Of a stretch of 64,000 nt of DNA, positions 58,664 to 64,000 are shown piece by piece. The DNA comes from Candidatus Bipolaricaulota bacterium (GTDB taxonomy: Bacteria; Bipolaricaulota; Bipolaricaulia; Bipolaricaulales; Bipolaricaulaceae), in assembly GCA_025060415.1 (NCBI GenBank), contig JANXBT010000002.1, positions 186,001 to 250,000 of the forward strand, given 5' to 3'. A program made the translations under genes and the position numbers. Under the pieces are notes generated by a model that did not search any database, was not told where the DNA came from, and saw only the letters and a program-made list of their open reading frames with translations. Within the stretch, counting starts at the first letter, position 1; each line of letters begins with the position of its first letter.

Positions 58664-59814
58664 CCGGACACAAGGCCGTGGCGGAGGCCATGCGGCAGAT
58701 CGAGCCGGACGTAGTGGCCGTCTACCCGATCACGCCCCAGTCGGAGATCGCCGAGTACTACGCGGAGTACGTGCACAACGGGCTGGTGCGCACGGAGCTG
58801 ATCCCTGTGGAGAGCGAGCACTCGGCCCTTTCCGCCTGCGTGGGGGCGGCCGCCGCCGGCGGGCGGGTCATCACCGCCACCTCCTCCCAGGGCCTGGCCC
58901 TCCTTGTGGAGGTCCTGTACATCGCTGCCGGCCTGCGCCTCCCCATCGTCATGGCCCTCGCCAACCGCGCCCTCTCCGCGCCCATCAACATCCACTGCGA
59001 CCACTCCGATGCCTACCTGGCCCGGGACTCCGGGGCCATCCAGATCTTCGCGGAAAGTGCCCAAGAGGCCTACGACTACATGCTCATGGCCCAGCGGATC
59101 GCGGAGGACATGCGGGTGCGGCTCCCCGTGGTGGTGAACCTCGACGGCTTCACCCTCACCCACACCGTCCAGCCCGTGGACCTCCTGGACGACGCCGTGG
59201 CCAAGGCGTTTGTGGGGGAGTACAAGCCCTATGCCCCGCTTCTGGACGTGGAGCACCCCGTGACCTGGGGGGCCTTCGCCATGACCGACTACTACTTTGA
59301 GCTGAAGCGCGCCCAGCAAGCGGGGATGGAGGCGGCGCCCGCGGTGTTCCTCGAGGTGCAGCGGGAGTTCGCCAAGATCGCGGGCCGGCCGTACGCGGGG
59401 TTCTTCGAGGCCTACAAGCTCGCGGACGCCGAGTACGTGCTGGTGGTCCTGGGCAGCACGGCCGGGACGGCAAAGGTGGCCGTGGACACTTTGCGGGCGC
59501 GGGGGATGAGGGTGGGGCTCCTCAAGCCCTGGCTGTGGCGGCCCTTCCCGGCGCAGGAGGTGGCCGCGGCCCTGGCCCACGCCAAGGTCGTGGCCGTGCT
59601 CGATCGGGCCCTCTCCTTCGGCACCATGGGCGCCCTCTTTGAGGACGTGGCCGCCGCCCTCTACCCCCTTGAGAAGAGGCCGATCCTTGTGAACTACATC
59701 TACGGCCTGGGCGGCCGGGATACCACCGTGCCCGACCTCATCCGGGTGTTCGAGGAGCTCCCCCACGTCGCCCGCACGGAGTGGGCCCTGCGCTACATCG
59801 GCCTGCGGGAGTGA
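58648..59814 (+). CDS. porA: Pyruvate:ferredoxin oxidoreductase-type alpha subunit
   Basis: A 388-aa subunit binding the pyrimidine side of TPP and CoA. Motifs: GHKAVAEAMRQIEPDVVAVY with YPITPQSEIAEYYAEYV, VESEHSALSACVGAAAAGGR, TATSSQGLALLVEVLYIAAG and ANRALSAPINIHCDHSDAYL. It matches the PorA/VorA group of pyruvate/2-ketoisovalerate enzymes. ATG 58648 follows AAAGGAGCGGGGA; it overlaps the end of porD in another frame. Confidence 0.92.
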   Translation: MRKAITGHKAVAEAMRQIEPDVVAVYPITPQSEIAEYYAEYVHNGLVRTELIPVESEHSALSACVGAAAAGGRVITATSSQGLALLVEVLYIAAGLRLPIVMALANRALSAPINIHCDHSDAYLARDSGAIQIFAESAQEAYDYMLMAQRIAEDMRVRLPVVVNLDGFTLTHTVQPVDLLDDAVAKAFVGEYKPYAPLLDVEHPVTWGAFAMTDYYFELKRAQQAGMEAAPAVFLEVQREFAKIAGRPYAGFFEAYKLADAEYVLVVLGSTAGTAKVAVDTLRARGMRVGLLKPWLWRPFPAQEVAAALAHAKVVAVLDRALSFGTMGALFEDVAAALYPLEKRPILVNYIYGLGGRDTTVPDLIRVFEELPHVARTEWALRYIGLRE

Positions 59815-59826
59815 AAAGGAGCGACG

Positions 59827-60774
59827 ATGCCGAGCATCCGCGTCCTGGCGGAACGGGAGGAGAAAGGGGTCCGGTTCACCAGCGGGCACACCCTGTGCGC
59901 CGGGTGCGCCGAGCCCATGGTGGTGCGGACGGTCCTCAACGCCATCGAGGACCCCGTGGTGGTGGCCACCCCCACGGGGTGCTTGGAGGTGGCCACCAGC
60001 CGCTTCCCGGGCACGGCCTGGAACGTGCCCTGGATCCACGTGGCCTTCGAGAACGCCGCGGCGGTGATCTCCGGGGTGGAGGCCGCCTACAAGGCCCTGA
60101 AAAAGAAGGGGCTCATCGATAAGCGCGTGCGGTTCGTGGTGTTCGCCGGGGACGGGGGCACCTACGACATCGGCTTCCAGGCCCTCTCCGGCGCCCTCGA
60201 GCGGGGGCACGACTTCCTCTACGTGTGCCTCAACAACGAGGCCTACATGAACACCGGGGTCCAGCGCTCCAGCGCCACGCCCAAGTGCGCCGCCGCCACC
60301 ACCGCGCCCGTGGGCGAGGTCATCCCCGGAAAGCCCCAGGAGCGAAAGGACCTCACGGAGATCGTGGCCGCCCACGGCATCCCCTACGTGGCCCAGGCGG
60401 CCGTGTCCCACCTCATCGATCTCGCGAACAAGGTGGAGCGGGCCATGAAGTACGAGGGCCCCAAGTTCATCAACGTGCTCACCACCTGCCCCTTGGGCTG
60501 GCGCACGCCCCGCGACAGCGCCATCCAGCAGTCCAAGCTCGCCGTGGAGACGCGCTACTGGCCCCTCTACGAGGTCATCGAGGGCCGCTACAAGATCAAC
60601 TACAAGCCCAAGGAGCGCGTGCCCATCGAGGAGTGGCTGAAGACGCAGGGCCGGTTCCGGCACCTCTTCCGCGACCCCCGGGGCAAGGAGCTGATCGCCC
60701 AAATCCAGGCAGAGGTGGACCGCCGCTGGGAGCTCCTCCTCAAGAAGGAGCAGTGCTTCGGCGTGGGCGACTGA
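59827..60774 (+). CDS. porB: Pyruvate:ferredoxin oxidoreductase-type beta subunit
   Basis: A 315-aa TPP-binding subunit with a [4Fe-4S]-ligating CAGCAEP at the N-terminus and the Mg-TPP motif GDGGTYDIGFQALSGALERG continuing to YVCLNNEAYMNTG. The residues TGVQRSSATP and a fourth cysteine near FINVLTTCPLGWR complete the family pattern. ATG 59827 follows AAAAGGAGCGACG. The stop overlaps a small hydrophobic reading frame. Confidence 0.93.
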   Translation: MPSIRVLAEREEKGVRFTSGHTLCAGCAEPMVVRTVLNAIEDPVVVATPTGCLEVATSRFPGTAWNVPWIHVAFENAAAVISGVEAAYKALKKKGLIDKRVRFVVFAGDGGTYDIGFQALSGALERGHDFLYVCLNNEAYMNTGVQRSSATPKCAAATTAPVGEVIPGKPQERKDLTEIVAAHGIPYVAQAAVSHLIDLANKVERAMKYEGPKFINVLTTCPLGWRTPRDSAIQQSKLAVETRYWPLYEVIEGRYKINYKPKERVPIEEWLKTQGRFRHLFRDPRGKELIAQIQAEVDRRWELLLKKEQCFGVGD

Positions 60775-60944
60775 AGCGGCTGCGCGTCCCCGCTTGGCTG
60801 CGGTGGGGCGGGCACCTGGCCCTGGGCGCGGGGGTGGGCGCCCTTTTGGGCCTCCCGTTCCGGGATTCCGCCTTCGGCGCGGCCGCGGGGGCCACGGCCG
60901 CCCTCCTGTTGCGCTTGTATTTCTTCCTGCGTACCCAACGCTAG
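60771..60944 (+). CDS. Small membrane protein after porB (CTG start)
   Basis: About 57 aa, basic at the start (LKRLRVPAWLRWGGH) and then two helices (LALGAGVGALLGLPF, AAAGATAALLLRLYFFLR). No ATG, GTG or TTG is in frame; the only candidate start is CTG 60771, overlapping the porB stop (CTGA). It resembles an AtpZ- or SdpI-like two-helix protein, but no family is certain. It may be non-coding. Confidence 0.35.
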   Translation: MKRLRVPAWLRWGGHLALGAGVGALLGLPFRDSAFGAAAGATAALLLRLYFFLRTQR

Positions 60945-60958
60945 CCCCGCGTTCCCGG

Positions 60959-60964
60959 TATACT
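60959..60964 (+). promoter_or_regulatory. -10 box of the ParB-like gene (near-leaderless)
   Basis: TATACT ends nine bases before ATG 60974; no ribosome site is between them. Confidence 0.45.
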
Positions 60965-60973
60965 CGTCTTGCC

Positions 60974-61849
60974 ATGGACCCGGTCGCGGCTCCGCCCCCG
61001 GAGATCGAGGCGCTCGCCGCCGCCATCCGCGCGGAGGGCGGGCAGGTCCTCGCCGTGTACCAGGAGCCCTACAAGGGCCACTGGCAGGTCTTCGCCCTCC
61101 TCCCCCTAGCCAAGGTGCGGCCCACACCCTTCCAGCGCGACCTCTCCGAGGCCCACGTGGAGCGGCTCAAGGAGGTGATCGCCAAGCTCGGGAGGTTTTT
61201 GGACCCCATCGTGGCCGTGCGCGCCCCCGACGGGGGCTTTTGGACCCCCAACGGCAACCACCGCCGCGAGGCCCTCCTGCAGCTCGGCCGCACCCACATC
61301 CCCGCCGTGGTCGTGCCCGACCCCGCCGTGGCCTTCGAGATCCTCGCCCTGAACACGGAGAAGGCCCACAACCTCAAGGAGAAGGCCCTGGAGGTCATCC
61401 GCATGTACCGGGCCCTTCTGGCCGCCGAGCCCACCCGCAAGGAGAAGGAGTTCGCCTTCCAGTTCGAGGAGGCCTACCTCGCCACGCTCGGCCTCCTCTA
61501 CGAGGAGAACGAGCGCTTCCCTGGCTCGGCCTACGCCCCCATCCTGCGCAAGGTGGACCTCTTTTTGGACCTCGAGCTCCCCCTGGCCCTGGAGGAGCGG
61601 AAGCGGCGGGCGGAGCTCCTCAAGGAGGTGGACGGCCTTGTGGAGCCTCTTGTGCAGGCCCTGCGCGCGCGGGGCTATACCCAGCCTTTTCTGCGCCACG
61701 GCCTTGTGTCCAAGGTCAACCCGGTGAAGCGCAAGCGGATCGTGACCCTGAGCTACGAGGAGGTCATGCGGCGCATGAAGGCCGCCCTTTCCTCTTTGGA
61801 CCCGGCCAAGCTCAAGGTGGAGGAGCTCGCGGCCGCAATGGAAGAGTAA
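60974..61849 (+). CDS. ParB/Srx-domain protein
   Basis: A 291-aa protein with a ParB/Srx-type nucleotidase fold: LAKVRPTPFQRDLSEAHVER, then FLDPIVAVRAPDGGFWTPNG and NGNHRREALLQLG, the signature of ParB-N domains (CTP binding in true ParB). The downstream part is helical (KEKALEVIRMYRALLAAEPT and beyond) but lacks the clear ParB helix-turn-helix and dimer domain, and there is no parA beside it. It may be a ParB-like regulatory protein of unknown target rather than the chromosome segregation factor. Confidence 0.75.
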   Translation: MDPVAAPPPEIEALAAAIRAEGGQVLAVYQEPYKGHWQVFALLPLAKVRPTPFQRDLSEAHVERLKEVIAKLGRFLDPIVAVRAPDGGFWTPNGNHRREALLQLGRTHIPAVVVPDPAVAFEILALNTEKAHNLKEKALEVIRMYRALLAAEPTRKEKEFAFQFEEAYLATLGLLYEENERFPGSAYAPILRKVDLFLDLELPLALEERKRRAELLKEVDGLVEPLVQALRARGYTQPFLRHGLVSKVNPVKRKRIVTLSYEEVMRRMKAALSSLDPAKLKVEELAAAMEE

Positions 61850-61864
61850 AGCCCTTTGGTCCAT

Positions 61865-61893
61865 TTGCCCGGCCTTTTCCCCTCCGGTAGGAT
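61865..61893 (+). promoter_or_regulatory. Promoter of the ferritin-like gene
   Basis: TTGCCC (61865-61870), 17 bp, TAGGAT (61888-61893). A leader of about 12 bases with GGGGGCAGG precedes ATG 61912. An imperfect inverted repeat (CCTTTTCCCC with GGGGAAAGG) straddles the -10 box and could be an operator. Confidence 0.5.
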
Positions 61894-61911
61894 GCGGGGA
61901 AAGGGGGCAGG

Positions 61912-62388
61912 ATGAAGGGGCATCCCAAGATCATCGAGGCCCTGAACGAGCGGGTTGCCGAGGAGCTCGCAGCGGTGCTGCAGTACATGGTGCACGCGGA
62001 GCTCTGCGAGAACTGGGGCTACAAGAAGCTCGCCGAGGCCATCGAGAAGCGCGCCCTCACCGAGATGCGCCACTGGGAGAAGCTTGTGCAGCGCATCATC
62101 TTTCTGGAGGGCGAGCCTCTGGTGACCAAGATCGCGCCCGTCCACATCGCCGCCGACGTGGAAAAGATCCATAGGAACGACCTCGAGGCCGAGTACGGAG
62201 CGCAACGGGCCTACAACGAGACGATCAAGCTCGCTGCGGAGCTCGGGGATAACGGGACCAAGGTGCTCCTCGAGGAGATCCTCAAGGACGAGGAGGACCA
62301 CATCGACTTCCTCGAGGCCCAGCTGGACCAGATCAAGCAGATGGGCCTCCAGAACTACCTCACCGAGCAGATCGAGGAAGAGGAGTGA
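61912..62388 (+). CDS. Ferritin-like/bacterioferritin-type protein
   Basis: A 158-aa four-helix protein. The di-iron ligands can be followed as NERVAEELAAVLQYMVHAEL, RALTEMRHWEKLVQRIIFLE, GAQRAYNETIKLAAEL and KDEEDHIDFLEAQLDQI, matching bacterioferritin (about 155-160 aa). The haem methionine expected near residue 52 falls at EMRH, so haem binding is possible. Iron storage or oxidative protection is likely. It ends 3 bp before the next gene. Confidence 0.88.
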   Translation: MKGHPKIIEALNERVAEELAAVLQYMVHAELCENWGYKKLAEAIEKRALTEMRHWEKLVQRIIFLEGEPLVTKIAPVHIAADVEKIHRNDLEAEYGAQRAYNETIKLAAELGDNGTKVLLEEILKDEEDHIDFLEAQLDQIKQMGLQNYLTEQIEEEE

Positions 62389-62391
62389 GGG

Positions 62392-64000
62392 ATGGAGCTC
62401 GTGGTGCGCCTGGCCGGCGCGGCCGGCCAGGGCGTCCAGAGCCTGGGCGAGGTCTTGGTCCGGAGCCTTTTCCGCTCCGGACTTTTTGTCCACGGGGAGC
62501 TCTCCTACCACTCCCGCATCCGGGGCGGGGAGAACGCCTTCACCGTGCGCCTGGCCGACCGCCCCCTCTTCGCCACCCGCCGGGAGGCCGATCTCCTGGT
62601 GGTCCTCACCCCGGAGATGTGGAGGGCGTACGGGGCGCGGCTGCGCCCCGGGGCCTGGGTGGTGGCGGAGGAGGGGGCGGCCCCGGAAGGCCCGCGCGTG
62701 CTGCGCCTCCCCGCCCTCCAGCTGGCCCGGGAGAAGCTCGGGCTTCCCCTGGCCCAGGGGGTGGTGCTGTTGGGCGCGGCGGCCCGCCTGCTGGGGCTGA
62801 ACCCCTCCGCGGTGGAGCGGGCCCTCCAGGAGGTCTTCGGGGCCAAGGCGGGGCCCAACCTTCAGGCGTTCGCCCTGGGCTGGGAGCGCGCGCCGGGCCC
62901 CGCCTGGGAGCTCCCGCCCCCGCGGTTCGGCCCGGGCGAGCGCATGCTCCTCACCGGCGGGCAGGCCGTGGGCGCCGGCGCCCTCGCCGCCGGCTGCCGC
63001 TTCCTGGCCGCCTACCCCATGACCCCTGGCACGCCCGTCTTGGAGTTCCTGGCCCAGCGGGGCGAGCGCTACGGTGTGGTCGTGGAGCAGGCGGAGGACG
63101 AGATCGCCGCCATCAACATGGCCCTGGGCGCCGCCTACGCCGGCGCGCGGGCCATGGTCACCACCTCCGGCGGCGGGTTCGCCCTCATGGTGGAGGGCCT
63201 CTCCCTGGCGGGGATGATCGAGACGCCCGTGGTGATCCACCTGGGGCAGCGGCCCGGCCCCGCCACCGGCCTCCCCACCCGCACCTCTCAAGAGAACCTC
63301 CTCTTCGCCCTCTACGCCGGGCACGGGGAGTTCCCCCGCTACCTCACCGCCCCGGCCACCCCGGAATCCGCCTTCTACCTCACCATGCAGGCCTTTGAGC
63401 TCGCCGAGGCCTACCAGGTGCCCGCGATCCTCCTCACCGACCAATTCCTCGTGGATTCCTATGCGGTGGTGCCCGCCCTGGACCCCGGCCGCGTCCCCTT
63501 ACGGGAACACACCCTCTCCCCCCAGGAGCTGGAGCGCTTGGAGCGCTACGAGCGGTTTGCCCCCACGCCCACGGGCGTGTCCCCCCGGGCCTTGCCCGGC
63601 GCCTCCCGCCACCTCGTCCTCGTGGACTCCGACGAGCACGACTTCTACGGCCGCATCACCGAGGACTTGGAAATCCGCAAGGCCATGGTGGAGAAACGTC
63701 TGCGCAAGGAGGGGTACCTCGCTCAGGAGACGGCGCTGCCGGAGGTTTTTCCGGCGGAGCTGCGGGGCCGGGTGGCCCTCCTCGGCTGGGGCTCCACCTA
63801 CGGGGCCCTGCGGGAGGCCGTCGAGGCCTTGAACCGGGAGGAGGACCGCTACGCCCACGTCCACTTCCAGGACCTCTGGCCCGTGCGCTGGGCCGAGGTG
63901 GAGGAGCTCCTTCGGGAGGCCCGGGCGGTGGTCACCGTGGAGGGCAACGCCTGGGGCCAGCTGGGGAAGCTTTTGCGGCAGGAGACGGGGATCCGGCCGG
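62392..64000 (+). CDS. 2-oxoacid:acceptor oxidoreductase subunit alpha, gamma-alpha fusion (partial)
   Basis: Start of a second ferredoxin-dependent 2-oxoacid oxidoreductase (KorA/VorA-like). Residues 1 to about 175 are a gamma domain (VVRLAGAAGQGVQSLGEVLV, then HSRIRGGENAFTVRLADRPL) fused to an alpha domain that opens GERMLLTGGQAVGAGALAAG and continues AAYPMTPGTPVLEFLAQRGE, VEQAEDEIAAINMALGAAYA and TTSGGGFALMVEGLSLAGM. This fused form is typical of 2-oxoglutarate/2-ketoisovalerate types. 536 codons are present and the C-terminus is outside the window. ATG 62392 follows GAAGAGGAGTGAGGG. Confidence 0.9.
   Translation, partial: MELVVRLAGAAGQGVQSLGEVLVRSLFRSGLFVHGELSYHSRIRGGENAFTVRLADRPLFATRREADLLVVLTPEMWRAYGARLRPGAWVVAEEGAAPEGPRVLRLPALQLAREKLGLPLAQGVVLLGAAARLLGLNPSAVERALQEVFGAKAGPNLQAFALGWERAPGPAWELPPPRFGPGERMLLTGGQAVGAGALAAGCRFLAAYPMTPGTPVLEFLAQRGERYGVVVEQAEDEIAAINMALGAAYAGARAMVTTSGGGFALMVEGLSLAGMIETPVVIHLGQRPGPATGLPTRTSQENLLFALYAGHGEFPRYLTAPATPESAFYLTMQAFELAEAYQVPAILLTDQFLVDSYAVVPALDPGRVPLREHTLSPQELERLERYERFAPTPTGVSPRALPGASRHLVLVDSDEHDFYGRITEDLEIRKAMVEKRLRKEGYLAQETALPEVFPAELRGRVALLGWGSTYGALREAVEALNREEDRYAHVHFQDLWPVRWAEVEELLREARAVVTVEGNAWGQLGKLLRQETGIRP

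Noticed and set aside
58564-61026. Open frame of about 820 codons on the minus strand opposite porA/porB
   Set aside because: It is the complement of well-supported ferredoxin oxidoreductase genes. GC-rich codon bias keeps the opposite strand free of stops; its translation is low-complexity (G, H, E, V rich) with no domain.

Overview
The window looks like chromosomal DNA of an uncultured, high-GC, probably thermophilic and anaerobic diderm bacterium. Supporting this are tightly packed genes with 4-8 bp start/stop overlaps, GTG/TTG starts, two 2-oxoacid:ferredoxin oxidoreductase systems, an ATP-type PEP carboxykinase, SpoVS, hopanoid genes and a secreted protein whose C-terminus looks like an outer-membrane barrel. 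One full 16S rRNA gene (about 55311-56872) is present. From its sequence and the gene content I lean towards Candidatus Bipolaricaulota (Acetothermia/OP1) or a neighbour in the Deinococcota-Synergistota-Thermotogota part of the tree, but this is an inference without alignment. I saw no CRISPR array, insertion sequence, prophage, integrase or tRNA gene.

Layout. 1-6035 (minus): a PucR-type regulator followed by a BMP-family nucleoside ABC transporter (ATPase, two permeases, binding protein cut by the window edge). 6054-16107 (minus): a long housekeeping operon, rimP-nusA-MMPL/RND exporter-rny-spoVS-atpZ-like-PpiC/TPR fusion-mazG-DUF4911-HAD phosphatase. 16136-19892: rluD-like gene, a CDP-alcohol phosphatidyltransferase convergent with and overlapping it, a COG2403 GTPase (cyclic 2,3-diphosphoglycerate synthase-like) and a beta-rich secreted protein. 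19889-26659: a malate/lactate dehydrogenase-Nudix fusion (minus), then adenine deaminase, MscS channel and pckA (plus), a nitroreductase (minus) and DUF2905. 26640-28939: two exported proteins of unknown function (minus). 29038-38890 (plus): tldD-tldE, then a YhbD-like regulator with duplicated promoters, bactofilin-like protein, membrane protein, DUF4097 protein, DUF885 metallopeptidase, GNAT, MFS and lipocalin genes. 38887-41506 (minus): DUF6485, polX and a class II glutamine amidotransferase. 41560-45473: phosphodiesterase, cupin and exported protein (plus) facing holB-ricT (minus). 45534-55193 (plus): histidine kinase, two NarL-type response regulators, prenyl diphosphate synthase, hpnH, hpnG, ispG, squalene-hopene cyclase, ispH, yjbQ and DUF116, apparently one hopanoid/isoprenoid operon. 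55190-56991: a stand-alone 16S rRNA transcription unit. 57070-64000 (plus): Crp-family regulator, porCDAB, ParB-like protein, ferritin-like protein and a second gamma-alpha fused oxidoreductase subunit cut by the window end.

Functional picture. Purine nucleoside uptake (PucR plus BMP transporter) and adenine deaminase suggest purine salvage. The POR and KOR-type enzymes with PckA suggest ferredoxin-linked acetyl-CoA/pyruvate metabolism. The 45.5-55 kb operon couples late MEP-pathway enzymes to prenyl diphosphate synthesis, squalene cyclisation and hopanoid side-chain addition, with a two-component system at its head. A recurring theme is transcription-unit starts with a -10-like TANNNT hexamer only 5-10 bp upstream of the start codon, which suggests widespread leaderless transcription. 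The most distinctive items are the isolated 16S unit with its long processing stem, the leaderless start pattern, the Ldh-Nudix fusion, and the envelope/cytoskeleton operon behind duplicated promoter boxes.
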